The position numbers and the translations under genes are program-made. Shown here piece after piece: positions 46,768-58,519 of a stretch of 64,000 bases of DNA (positions within the stretch are counted from its first letter, which is position 1; the number at the start of each line of letters is the position of its first letter). Source of the stretch: Suillus spraguei (taxonomy: Eukaryota; Basidiomycota; Agaricomycetes; Boletales; Suillaceae). The notes under the pieces are model-generated. The model did not search any database. It saw only the letters and a list, made by a program, of their open reading frames with translations, and was not told the DNA's origin. The stretch is from positions 1-64,000 of the forward strand of contig JABCPU010000187.1 in assembly GCA_016800925.1 (NCBI GenBank). Direction: 5' to 3'.

Positions 46768-48678
46768 CTAATTCCTTTGCGCCAACGAGGAAAGCAACCG
46801 TGTCTTTAACGTGTTGCAAAAATCCTGCCCCACACTTCCAATGTAAGTTTGATCACCTACTGCACCACCACCCTCTCGCTGATCATCCTCTCCTGCATCA
46901 GCATCAGCACCAGTTTGCCTTGGCCTCCGAGGTTCTTCATAGAAGCGGACATTTGAGTTCTCATGGTTTGATTTTTCCTCAATTTTGACGATTAAATTGT
47001 GCAGAATGAAGCATGAACGGATCCACATGTTTGCGTAGTCGAGGTCCTTCTGGCTTTGGATTGGGATGTGAAGCTCCCGCAGGGATTGAAACCGGCCGTT
47101 GATAGAGCCGAAAAAATGTTCTGAACGAACACAAACCTAGACATTGGGTGAGGACTACTAATACATATTGCCATTGATACTCACCATCGACAGGTTAGTA
47201 TTGAATATCTTTTGGTCTGGCGTCAAGCTCCCTCCTGGTGGCCGTTTATATGGTGGCACACACCAGGTTCATGCAGCATATGCCGAGTCGGCCCACAACC
47301 ACTCTCCTGCACCAAAAAACGACTCAGGGTTCCGGGAAACCCTCGTTCGTGCAAATACATTCGAGTCATGAAGACTTCCAGGTACGCCGATGACATAGTC
47401 CACAATACGAAGGTTATGAGGGAATATAACGACCTTTTAAATTGTAAGTTCATCAGGAAATTCACACATTCCTTGACGTGCTTAATCAGCTTAACTCACT
47501 TATCTCAAAACTTGTTTGCTCTCTCTCACATCATTCACCTGGTATATCTTATATTTTTTGAGTGCGAAATACAATAAAACATGTATATTAATATATCTCA
47601 ACTTTTTTTTTCTGAATTCATTCACGTTGAAATTTTGGACAAGTAGATTCAATTTCACCAAGGCAGTTAAGTGTAAATAAGTCCGCATAAGGGCACGTTA
47701 AGGAATGTGCGAATTTCCTGATGTTACTGTGCTGCACACCGAACTGATACTTACCTGTGCTGTCAAAGAGTAGTCCAAATTTTTGTCAAAGAAACCCTCC
47801 CCATGCCAACCAGGTTTTTCATGTAAAGGGGATGGAGTCCCATCTACACAAAGAAAACCTCCACGCCACTCACGACATGTTTTTCTTTCTACATAGGCTT
47901 TCGCTCGCTCTCGTTCAACTTGGTCCTCGTGGTCAAGCGGATCAAAATGAATGGCTCAGTCATGAAGCTGCAACAGCACAATCATCACGCGTTTGTAGCA
48001 GTTATAGGCGGTCCCTACGGACACTCCGGCCCAGTCAGAAATGTCTTCAGTAGTTGCTGCATTGCCATAATGGCCGACACCATTGAGAAAGACAGCGAGC
48101 TGAACTGCGACGGGAAGTTGGGGATTGTTTGAGTTGTTATGGAAGATAGGGTGCCCTTGGATTAACTTCGTAAGTTCAGCAAATATGTCTGCATCAACGC
48201 GAAGCTTGCGTCGAAATTTGTCAGTTGAGAACAGAGCCCACTCCTCCAGCAAGTGTAGCTGAGGAGCGCGACTCAGACGTGGATGGACAGTAAGGACCTG
48301 ACATTTCTCCACCTCATCATGCAATGCACTGATTGCGTCAACGAACTGTGTAAAAACTCATTCACACATGTCTGGGATATCATGTGATAGGACGCTCGAG
48401 TATGCTGTTGAGAGTGATACAAGGGAATTGATTGATGAGGCAGATGTGACCGATGAGGTAGGGGATTCAGGTCATGCTGGTGATGCTGTCCGTATGCTGA
48501 TATCAGACCCACTATGACCACTGGCAGTGTCGCTGATCTCTGATGAGTCCTCCTCCTCATCTACTAGTAGTTCATCTACCATAAACTCAACTAACTCCAT
48601 GTATCGCGCGATAGTAAGGTCATGACTAGTTTGTTTGAGGCTGCGAAGGAGCCTTGAACGATCGGATTCCCGAGGCAT
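46768..48678 (-). pseudogene. Harbinger DDE transposase with MITE insertion and three TGA stops
   Basis: The start is MPRESDRSRLLRSL at 48678. The frame is continuous to about 47956 except for TGA at 48472-48474, about 48360 and 47956-47958. Motifs are LRVDADIFAELTKLIQGHP, HYGNAATTEDISDWAGVSVG (helix-turn-helix), then CVDGTPFPLHEKPGW with the first catalytic Asp. The MITE at 47451-47723 follows. After it the frame continues DYVIGVPGSLHDSNVF, WLWADSAYA (second Asp), and after an intron VRSEHFFGSINGRFQSL with the catalytic Glu, ending MWIRSCFILHNLIV...LAQRN. All DDE residues remain. The stops match CGA-to-TGA changes. Confidence 0.85.
47451..47723. mobile_element. 273-bp MITE, copy 3, TSD TT
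   Basis: Same length and ends as copies 1 and 2; flanked by TT on both sides (47449-47450 and 47724-47725). It interrupts the Harbinger transposase between the first and second catalytic Asp. Confidence 0.92.
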
Positions 48679-48833
48679 AATGATATTGAAAGATGGTGTC
48701 GCAGACTGCAGTAGATGATGACGGTCTGAGTATAAGGTTAGGGTTAATGTGTCAGCGTCGGAGCCTCAATTAACCGGCAAATTCCAAAATGCTCAACGTT
48801 TGAAATTTCTATACGAAGTTAACTTTGAGAACC

Positions 48834-50358
48834 ACTATTGTACCCCTGCACTGATGAACGTAAAGCAAGTTTCGAACTTCCATTCTATTGTGCGAACCTG
48901 GAAATCTTAGAGTATGTAGACGCGATGGATCGCAGGTCTAGGAGCGCACAGTTGAAAGTTATAAACCAGCACGGGAAGAGATGATAAGAACCGGACAAAG
49001 AACCCCTACAGGGTAGAGTGAAACTGAAGGCAATACATGCCAAGACTCTAGGGCTACCCAGTATATGAGTATACGGACCAGTAATATGGCTACCGTATAG
49101 ACACCTCATGATCTGAGCACAAATGTGCTAACATAGCTTTCGTCATCCATGACAAGCGAGATATCAGAACCACTGAGCTGGGTATGTTCATGAGTATCAT
49201 AGTATGCGACGCGAACAAATAAGATAGTTACCGTCACACACTACCGAAGACACGGATGATTGCTTGGCGTTCTAGAAGCACTCGGAACGCGTGGTTGATC
49301 AGTTGATCAAGCTCAAGTTCGTCAACAATTAATACAATGAGAACGAACGTGGAAAGCAAATGGAAGGTATGTATAGCAAATTAACGTGAAAGACATAGGA
49401 AGAGTGGCGTGAGAAAGAATAAAATCAGACTCTTGTCCTCATTAGTCGAATCTTTCGTATCATAACTGATTTTGTAGCAACAGGTTTTTTTTGGCTTCAG
49501 GTTCGTTGACGTAGTACTGGTAGAGACTCCACAGCTGAAATGATTACTCCGTTTAGGTGGCCTGAGGCTAACTTCGATCTGAAGTTGCCCGAGGAACGTG
49601 GCAGCATCACTTGCAATGAATGGTGATCAGGCGAGCTCCTATTCCTCACGCACAGGGGTCCCTGACTGACCTCCGGATGGAGGTCGTCGAGCAGTCACGG
49701 AACCTCAAAGTCGAGTATTTCATAATCAATCTCGCCGGGGATTGACGTTCGGAACCTGATCAAATACATGATTCACCAAGCCCAGCCTGTTTTGTTTCTA
49801 TTATCACACAAACAATGATGTCGGTTTGTAAACACATAAGAGACACTCAAGTGATCTGATACACGGAACGGACTCACATCATCATCATAATCTCGCTGTC
49901 ACTAAGTCAGGATCGTCGTCCGCTTGACTATTACGCCGGAAGACAGTGCTACCGGAAGCTTATATTTCAGCATCGCGTGACGTAGACAGTAATACTTTAT
50001 GGGAACTCTCGTGAGTTTGTGTACTCACACTCACGGACTTGCAACAATGTTATTGCCAACGGTGAGCATGATGAAGTCTGCTCCGTCAGTTATTGCACTG
50101 AGATATAGAACTGCAAATAAGCATCGCGGAGTGCTAGTACAGTATTGTACAATCAGTGGCAGAAGTTTTACTGATAGCTCAGATGGGCCCGACAAGATCG
50201 GGTCATGTATGTACGTATACTGTTGCGGCAAAAGGCGAAAGCTTTCCGATCATGATCAACGTCAACCCACATTTTCCATGTGCTTGATCTTGGCACTCGA
50301 AGCTTGAAAGTCCGCGATCAGATCTACAATTGATCACCCTAGCCAGGCGACAATGATA
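48834..50358. other. Non-coding; 48834-49760 paralogous to 54680-55500
   Basis: The similarity is easy to follow (GTGCTAACATAGCTTTCGTC, GGAAGAGTGGCGTGAGAAA, GAGACTCCACAGCTGAAATG). It begins exactly at the right end of the Harbinger element. 49760-50358 has no gene I can support; a 102-codon plus-strand frame at 49999 has no known domain. Confidence 0.55.
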
Positions 50359-50953
50359 TTAATTATGAACACCAATATTGTAAGATAACACATCGTATTC
50401 CGATAGATTATTCGTATTGGGAGTTGAAATATAGTTATGTGTGGTATTCGACAAACTCACTGGAGCATACATAGAATCTGGCATGTTCGATGAAGAATAT
50501 GGATACATCGACATCAGGTGGTCATAGTCGATTGACCAACTCTCAAGAGGGAAATTTGACACTGGCATGTCATCAGCAAGATTCTCTGTGAAGAAGCATT
50601 GCTAACTCACCAGGATGAACCGGAGTAGAGTGTTGCATGGGAGAACTAGTGTTACTACTAGCAGTAGTCGAAGTCGAAGTCACCTGTTCTTCAAGAAGTA
50701 AACGGTAATTTGTGACAAGCTGCTTAATGATCTCAGCAGCTACTCTCGAATCAGCAAACTCTTCAATCTCTGGAGTGTATATCTACTAACCTTTCATCAG
50801 AATATCGTGCCGCGTGTGGGGGCTCTCCTGTGTTATGTCTTGGATAATCTGTCGCAGTTGAGAAAAGTCTTCCGCTTCAGTTGAGCGATAGAGGCGCTGT
50901 AGGAACTTTTTGCGACTCCGGCCAGGTTGCGTGTGTCTACCAGCTGTAGACAT
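50359..50953 (-). CDS. Putative small bHLH-like transcription factor
   Basis: The start is ATG at 50953 (MSTAGRHTQPGRSRKKFLQR...). The N-terminal 55 residues look like an atypical basic helix-loop-helix: basic GRSRKKFLQRLY, helix FSQLRQIIQDI, loop, and TRHDILMK entering helix 2. A second piece continues FADSRVAAEIIKQLVTNYR and a Ser/Thr-rich tail. The third exon (after a 50-nt intron near 50600) runs SNFPLESWSIDYDHLMSMY to a stop at 50359. The first joint needs an intron of only 21 nt, or the gene is damaged there. Nuclear role and targets are inferred from the helix pattern only. Confidence 0.45.
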
Positions 50954-52197
50954 ACTTCTATGGGGAAGTGGGCACTTGGCACTCTGGTAGAGCCTTGCTA
51001 CTTATACATGCCCTGTGGATGTGCCACACCGGCATACGCCGGCAGGGAGCACCGAGTAACGCTATCGACAGTTTATTTTAGTCCTTTGTAGTCTTGCATG
51101 TCCATCTAATCTTTAATCCAGAATCATTCCCGATTCCCGATCAAGGTGGGCCGATCAGCTGGCTGACGCGCCGGTAAATAACATCATTGCCTTTGAATTG
51201 CAGAGCTGTGTATATAGGCGCTTAAAGGATGCCTTCACCGAGGTCCGCCGATGAGAGCGCTAAAGCAGAGATCAAGACAAATTTTCAATCATTCTAATGA
51301 TAATAGAAGGTGCAAGATCAGCTAAGAAAATCAGTATTTTGAGAAGATGAGGGGAAATAAATACGCATATCTCACCAATACTGATCCGAAGTTCCCTGCA
51401 GGTCCCGACCGACACCATATGACAGTCAGCACAAAAAGTAAGTTCGTGATTTCTTGATGGCTTATTGTGATTAGTCATGTAGGTTGTACCATAATTCACA
51501 TGTGCAATGACTTGGACGCTTCTCCAGAGTTGTAACTCACAGAATACAATTGTGAACGTTCGTAAAACAAGCCATGCACTGCCTTGTGAGCACAGGCTCG
51601 GCAGAATCTGTACGAACTCTGCTGGAATGCACAGCCATCACAGTTCTCCGCTAATAGGCTTTAGCTTGAGCCTGACGAGGTTCCCGGCAACAAAGTACTG
51701 CACAAAGTGCGCTCGAGACACTTTGGTGGTAAGGCAGACTACAGGAGGTGTTAGTGCTGCTACCCAGATCAGGAGTGCAGATGTCCGAGTCTCGTCTGGG
51801 ATGTACAGCCACCCACGGATCTACTATGCTTAGGTAGCTATGACTCACAATTTGCTCGGGGTACTTCGGTGATGCAGTAAACTTCTCCTATGCATGAGCT
51901 TGGCGCTACCACCCATATGATCATAAGAAAGCAGTGCGAAGAACAACATTTTAAAGGCGCAGGAGTATAAAATTTTTGCGCACCAGACAATTGCATATAA
52001 TACCACATGGCAACGCGAGCCATCACCGTAATTTACGTCTCGCGAGTGTAAGAATGATGCACCAAAAATGGTGTGGTAGCACTGCAAGGACATTTTCGGT
52101 TCAGTATAAACAGAAATCCTATCTCATCGCTGCTTCACGTATAGATCAACAGGGCGACGGAAACCTGACGATCTAATGAGACTCAGCTATTCCAGAA
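50954..52197. other. Intergenic, no recognised gene
   Basis: Short frames on both strands (51507-51833 plus; 51651-52093 minus) have no domain that I recognise. The stretch may hide a small unrecognised gene, as there are several possible splice sites near 51360-51530. Confidence 0.35.
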
Positions 52198-53155
52198 TTA
52201 ACGCAGCTTACCGCCTTTGCCAGTGACCCCAAGGCGCTGACCGTGACTAAATCCGAGCTCCTCCAGTAGTTCCCCAAAGCCATCCGGACGGAGTTGTAGA
52301 TGTTTTGCGTTCTCTTTGAGAGTCTCGCTCATCCTTCGAGCCTTTGAGTAAGTGTCCCAAGGTTGTGGCTCCAGGACGAAAAAACCACCCATTTTCAGAC
52401 ATTGGTAAACTCGGTTGAAAAATCGGTTCAGTCCTTCGTCCTTGTTATTTAGATGAATCCATTTTGAAACAGAAAACCTATTATATCGGTGATAACTTAT
52501 CTCCTCAAGAACAGCCATGACACGTACCCTAGAATGATGTCGTATTGATTTCTATCTTCTGGTATCTCATCTTTTACCCAATCAACTGTTCGGAAGGTGA
52601 TATTATGCGGGAAAGCACCACATGTTCTGTCTGGGATGGGTAATGGGCCATAGCTATGTTCGCACGATGCAGGGAAATAATTATGAGCGTTGCTGTCCGT
52701 AGTGGTCGCATCACTGAGGAGTCGTTGTCGTTTGGGCGGAGGGAAACTCTCTTCAAAGATATTTCCAGCTTCGGGAGACTGAAGACTCCAGACAGTGCGC
52801 CTTCTCTTCCAGGCAGCTCTAATAATAGTCTCGTCAATATCAACTCCGATGACCTGATGTGCCCCCCTCAACTGTCCTAGTTCCTGGACTGAACAAACGG
52901 ATCCTGAACCGCATCAAAGGTAGCATACCTATCTCACAAGTCACCCACCCTTCATTACATCCAACATCCAGGACTCGCTTACCCACGAAAAATTCAGTAG
53001 GAAGCAAAGCCAGTCGTGAATCATGGATGAATGGACGCTTAGAATAATATCTGTATGATTCTCAGTCAAAAGACACAAAATGAGGTTTTGTTAGATACTT
53101 ACCCATGATAATTTCCATAAATCGGGACCGCCTGGCTATCCGCATGTGCTGGCAT
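52198..53155 (-). CDS. Bin3-type RNA (5' phosphate) methyltransferase
   Basis: Bin3 proteins (MePCE, BCDIN3D) are SAM-dependent enzymes that methylate the gamma-phosphate cap of small RNAs. Exons 53155-53103, 53050-52929, 52876-52528 and 52477-52198 give 267 residues. The N-terminal YGNYHGYYSKRP box, the SAM-binding motif VGKRVLDVGCNEGWVTCEIG, GVDIDETIIRAAWKR, the FRTVDWV strand, FSVSKWIHLNNKDEGL and the family signature FVLEPQPWDTYSKARR are in order, and the C-terminal GFSHGQRLG fits. The second intron must use GGAACTAG as acceptor to keep frame. Residues 90-150 are a variable insert. The RNA target cannot be told from sequence. Confidence 0.88.
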
Positions 53156-54429
53156 GATCACTGCAGCGGTATGCACTCAGTGTGTTGCATTCGCACCTTA
53201 TGCTTAATGAACGGTGGCTAATTTGGGTCCGGTGCGGACGGCGAAGCCGGATACACACCAAGTTTGCCAAAGACACTACTTAGTTTCTACTAATAATTTC
53301 AAGTGCACGGTTACAGCGCAGCATCGGCATATGCACATTAACTATGGCTGAAGCGCTGAAGCATAAAGGAGGCTGACGAAAATACCATCATTGATCTATA
53401 CACTGGAAATTCTATGGTTGACTTTGCAACATAATCCCGCAGTTTATGTAATTATAGGACTTCCAAAAAGCATTAAAATTTACATAATCAACAGAGAACG
53501 TTTTCTGATTCACGTAAACACAGATATCGTCAACCTGACATCTTCTCACAAGATGTCGATGAACCATTGAAACCTAAAATAAAGGCCCTACGTTCAACCG
53601 CTCGGCCACTAGTGTCTCCCAAAGGCGCCCATTATCTTTGTGTCACTCGTACCAGAGAAAGATCAGTCTGAGCAAAGCAAGGAGTCAGTAGATATCGATG
53701 TCTTTGTGCACGCAAGGCCCCGAGACTGTATCGAGATTACACGTGTTCTATGAAAAGGCAGAACGAAAGGCTGTTGTAGATCGGTTTAATGAAGACAAAT
53801 AGACTTCGCGTGCATGATGCTATTTATTAATGAAGCGCGGAAGACGAAATCAGGGTGCATGAAAGACCAGCGATCAAGGAAATGTAGGGGAGAGGCACGA
53901 AGAACTAATAAGGACCAAGTTCCTCTTCCCAAGAACAACGCCGGCAGTCACAGTGAGCAAATCAACTGGTTGCCACCCTGGGCTCGTGCCAGTGGTTGTT
54001 GTGTTGCGCTAGAGACGCAAGGAAATGATTGTATCGAGTCAGGGCATCGGCGGGGATGGTGGGCACATAAGAAGATGCGCGTGGTTCAACCGCACTGACT
54101 CAAAGTAAACCCGTTATAATTGCAAATGCAAGTGATGTACTCACACACAATATTAATGTACATATGCACATGCACGACGCACTGAACGCGATCGAACTTC
54201 CTATGGACTTTTTGAACTTTCCAAAGTTCTTTGCACTTTGCATATAAAGTGTTAGTCTCTACTTCTTTCGACACGTTTCACCACTTATCGGCATGTTTCT
54301 TGTCGATTCTTACCAGGGTCGAAAATGCACTGTCATTTCACTGCGTGAGGCGGAACATGAAGACCAAGGACTGGGGCACAGGAAGTCGGACATTCAAAAT
54401 TGCTGAATGCTTTTGTTTGTCGAGCTTCC
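53156..54429. other. Intergenic, no recognised gene
   Basis: A perfect small hairpin GACATCTT-CTCAC-AAGATGTC is at 53537-53557. A tRNA-like A box is at 53594-53615 (rejected as a tRNA). The 94-codon frame at 53814-54098 has no domain. Confidence 0.4.
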
Positions 54430-55500
54430 CAAGTAAATAAAAGTGAAGAATAATCTCCTCGTTGAATGCCATTGCCACTCACAAGCGTTCTCTGCGTCTT
54501 CGCAAGCCCCGACAAATGAACCTTGACATCTTGCTTGTACGGTCGCTTCCGCAGGGTCAATCTTGAGTGAGCCTGCCGCGTGAACGTGATAACAGGGCCA
54601 GAAAAGGCTCTGGTGAGACAACAATGTTAGTCTGTTCGCCTGCGACGGCATTGCAATGCTTTGAGGACAATGTATTATGCCGAGTACTGTACACCACGCT
54701 GATGAATGCGGAGCGAGTCCCGAACTTCTATTCTATTGTACGAACCTGCGAATCTCACGCAGTGTGGACACCGGACGCGCGATGAACTGTAGGTCTCTGA
54801 GCACACGATTGGAAGTTATGAACAAACATACGAAGAGACCATACAAGAACCGAACTGCAGGATAGAGGCCAGGACAGTAGAGCTACCTCGTGTAGGAGTA
54901 TACGGGCCTCATGGTCATGAAAAGGCCTGCCTGAGGACGAACGTGCTAACATAGCTTTCGTCATTCATAACAGCGGGATATCAGAAGCACTTAGCTAGGT
55001 GTATTCATGAGTATATGTGACCGCGAACAAATGAAATAGTTACCATGTGCATAACAGAAGACATGGTACAATGCGTGATAAATCAATCGATCTGATAGAT
55101 AAACTCGATCAGGCTTAAGCTCGTCAACAATTAATACACTAAGAACGGAGGTGGAAAAACACAGGAAGAGTGGCGTGAGAAACGGGAATAAAACTAGACA
55201 AAACTGGCTAGTCGAATCTTAAGCTCTGATTAATTTTGTGACCCAACAAGTTTTTTTTCAGGTCGGGGTGTAGCAGTGGTGGTTGGTGGAAGTGACGCTC
55301 TCACACATAGAGACTCCACAGCTGAAATGGAGGCCGCCGACTACTACTCCGCAGCCTGAGGCGAGCCGACTTCAGCAAAGAACGCATCGCTTGCAGCAAT
55401 AGCGAACTCCTCTTCCTCACGCATAGGGACCCTTGACTAACCTTTATTGCAGAATCAGTTGTAATGCAAGTCGTCGAGCCATCAATGCATCACGGAGTCA
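54430..55500. repeat. Paralogue of the Harbinger insertion site, unoccupied form
   Basis: The left part (54440-54670) matches 42790-43037 and the right part (54680-55500) matches 48834-49760. The two parts adjoin here at ATGCCGAGTA-CTGTACACC. The repeat itself seems non-coding; its nature (segmental duplication or old repeat) is unknown. Confidence 0.75.
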
Positions 55501-55948
55501 ATCTAAGTTGATAATCAAGATCTGGCCGGATTGGCATTCTATGTGATGTAATGAACTGCTGCTGCCATCGTAATATGTTGTCTCCCTAGCTGATCTTGTT
55601 GTGTAAGGTAGTATAATGCTTGTTAAGTTGTTATATGTATTTAATCAAGTGGAAAATCATAGGACCATCCACCGCCGGAGGCTCATACATACCGTTAATG
55701 CCCAACAGACTATACTTAGCTTATACTGGTAGAGTTTAACAGAAAATGTGTATACTTTCTCCGAGTTGAGGTAAACCGTAGCTATCATATCATCGTTTCC
55801 TTTCACTACATCACCAATATAGCACTATAGCTACTTGTTTCAATCATAGTGCTTCAAAGCTTCAAGTTGCCAATCGCTACCGACTGCGGAACTCCCAGCT
55901 TGGTTCTTCATCCTTCTCCACTTAGGATCTGTTGCCATTCCAGTCCAT

Positions 55949-58285
55949 ATGCCAGGTCCTCGTGCAAAGACGAAGGCAAAAAAGCCAAAACCAATTGTTA
56001 ACGTTCACTCCGTGGCACGTGTCCCATCAGAGGAGTTCGTCGGCTTGGTAAACGACATTGAGGGAGCTGAAGGATGGAACACGAGAGTCAAGGTACTGTG
56101 CGAGTTTCTCCGGTTACCGGGTGAGTATGTGTCTTTGTTGGTTCGTTTCAAGCTCTAGTAACTCTACCATTTCCAAAAGATCTCTCCAAGCGAAGTGGCT
56201 TGAAGAAAGTACATGCCAACTTCAACGAAGTGTATCACAACATCGATGGTGTCTATGTCGCAAATATAAGAAACGAGAAAATTACCGGGGCAATCATCGG
56301 CATCTATACAAAGATGTGTGCCGATGCCATCCTCCGAGACAAGCTCTTTCAGAAAGGTACAGGTCGACGATATGGTTCTGTTAGTGAATTGTACTAACTG
56401 TGTTATAGGTTTGGTATCTAAGATCACCCCTTTGATCGGGATTCCTTCCACGCGTTATCTTGCCCTCCGCGCACTTACAACCGTGACACATCACGGGGGT
56501 GTCGACATTCGCAAAGAAATATCACTCGAGTCCCCTTCCCTACTCAAGATCATACAAGACAACCCAGATGACCTCAGGGCTGCCGAGATGGCGATTTCCA
56601 CCATGGCTCATGCTATCGGCGCTGCGATCAACCAGGAAGATTCACCAGCTCCAAAATACATCAAGGCGGCCAATATCAAAATTTTGATTCCAGTCGTAAT
56701 AGATTTCATGCGCAAGCCTGGGGTTACGATTCAACTCTTGCATCATGGCCTAGAGTTACTTACGCACCCTGTTCTCCACTGTTGGAGTGAGTGCAAGGCT
56801 TCCGCACCACTTCAAAACTTACTTGTAGCCTGTCTGCGAAGTGCCGACCTTACCGTGCGTGTTAGTGCACTGGGTGGCCTGCTTCGTCTCGAAGCCTTAT
56901 CTGCGGAAGAGGACCAGAGACATTTTGATCCCCACAAGCTCATGGCAGCAATTGAACGCCGTTTCCCTGACCATCTTGTTGATATCTTGATGGATTACGG
57001 CATGACGCGCTGTGATACATTTCTTACGATGAGCTCGACTGCCGACAACCAAAAGGCGATGATGAAATGTGCACAGGACAAGGATCTTTACAGTCTTGGT
57101 CTAAAGCTCGCAGAACTCATCACCAGAAACGAGTTCTCTATCGCAGAAGGCAGCTTCCAGATGCAAGATCCTCGTACTGGAAAGATAGAACTAAACAAGG
57201 ATCTAGATCTACCATTCATTATGTGGTCCGATGCGTTACCCCATTGCGCTAGAGCCATCCACGCGAAGGGTCGTCCAGGAGAGGAAGATCTTGCAGACAT
57301 GATTACCGCAAAGTTTTTCATCATCAGATCTCGCATCCCCGACGCTATCGAAGCTGCAAAGCGTGGTCTTCAACGCAACCCCAAGTTCGCATACTTCTAC
57401 TATGTGATCACGTTGGGTAAAGACCACTACGAGGGCTTGCGTTCTGCGAAGAAAGGCTTGAAGTGCCCGAAGATGACGCCGTTCGTACGCTTTGGGCTCT
57501 TGCACCGTGCTGTTGAGCTCGCAGGTGGTCTGGGAGTATATCGCATTCAGGAGTCCAGCCCTGGAGATAGGAAATATGATGAGGGCGTTGCATTCCTTAT
57601 GAGCGCGATGGAGGACGCAAAGCTTTACGCCATGGAGGCTCCCCCAGATGCAAGACACATGAAGAATGTGCTATATTGGTACATCTGCCTCACTCTCGCC
57701 ATCAAGGGGCCAGAGACGCCAGCGGACCTTCAAGAGCTTCAGGTATGTCTACCGGCTTTGATATTCAACAGACAATCTACAACCAAGCACAGGTCGCATT
57801 CAAGAAGTTGGGGTACGCCGACGAAATTAGCATACTCCTGGACACTATTCCCCCGAAAACGCAGTTGCGTCTGACCCAGCAAAACATCGTCAAGCGCTAC
57901 CCCACTGCCGTACAAGAGTGGAAGGATCTAGTTGCACGCTTTGACGAGGTGATGATGAACGAGCGCCCAATTTCATTGGAGAAAGCTGAAGATGATCTTG
58001 CTGTGTGGCTTGACGACCTCCATATTGATCAGGGAGAGGAAGATGAGTGTCACCCACAAACATGCTCGCATCCACGAGTCAGCACGAACACCGTGGCGTT
58101 GTACAGATGTTCGTGGTGCGGCAATCCTAGTGCTGCACTGAGGAAGTGCAGTGGTTGTGAGAAAGCGAGGTAACTGCATTCACTCTTGTTATAAGCTGAT
58201 GATTGACCAGTAATTCTCCAGGTATTGCGATGGTGGATGCCAAAAGTCGCATTGGTCTGAGCACAAGGTCACATGCAGGACTTGA
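55949..58285 (+). CDS. MYND zinc-finger protein with helical repeats
   Basis: Exons 55949-56120, 56180-56356, 56409-57742, 57793-58169 and 58222-58285 give 707 residues without a stop. Most of the protein is alpha-helical with ARM/TPR-like repeats (PLIGIPSTRYLALRALTTV, LLHHGLELLTHPVL, VRVSALGGLLRLEAL, IPDAIEAAKRGLQRNPKFAY). The C-terminus is a MYND finger: YRCSWCGNPSAALRKCSGC followed by ARYCDGGCQKSHWSEHKVTC, the eight Cys/His ligands being complete. The last coding exon is only 64 nt and completes the finger. MYND fingers bind proline-rich partners; the function of this fungal family is not known to me. Confidence 0.88.
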
Positions 58286-58519
58286 ATGGCCTAAAAATCC
58301 GGTCAATCTACGTTCTTGTCGTACCAGTTTCGCGACTCGTCCCTCTTTGAACGCTTCCTCACACCCATTGCTCCAAATTGTTAACCTATCTTGTCCCTAT
58401 CCGATTACCTTCCTCAGTATCTGCGTTATAAGGGTAGGTATAATCACTCTTGATTTCCCTGTATTGGTACAGTAAAGCATGTATTATCATACGCACCATT
58501 GGACTGCAACAACGACTTG
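58286..58519. other. Short intergenic, 3' flank of MYND gene
   Basis: A stretch near 58315-58440 (QFRDSSLFERFLTPI in one frame) resembles coding sequence but is cut by a stop; it could be a gene remnant. No assignment. Confidence 0.3.

Larger units (their letters stand above)
43038..48833. mobile_element. Harbinger transposon with both genes, about 5.8 kb
   Basis: The ends are inverted repeats, GGTTCTCAAAGTCAA at 43038 and the complement of GGTTCTCAAAGTTAA at 48833. Inside are the two genes typical of the superfamily, a Myb/SANT-like protein (plus strand) and a DDE transposase (minus strand), converging. The paralogous region 54430-55500 appears to be the uninterrupted form: its sequence runs from the left flank (ATGCCGAGTA) straight to the right flank (TGATGAA). 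A TATT stands close to both junctions, so a 3-bp duplication fits but is not settled. Two later insertions lie inside: a MITE (47451-47723) and about 1.6 kb near 44280-45850. Confidence 0.85.

Noticed and set aside
53594..53615. tRNA-like A box (GTGGCCGAGCGGTTGAACG on the minus strand)
   Set aside because: No matching acceptor stem, no proper T arm and only a weak anticodon stem; at most a tRNA-like remnant.
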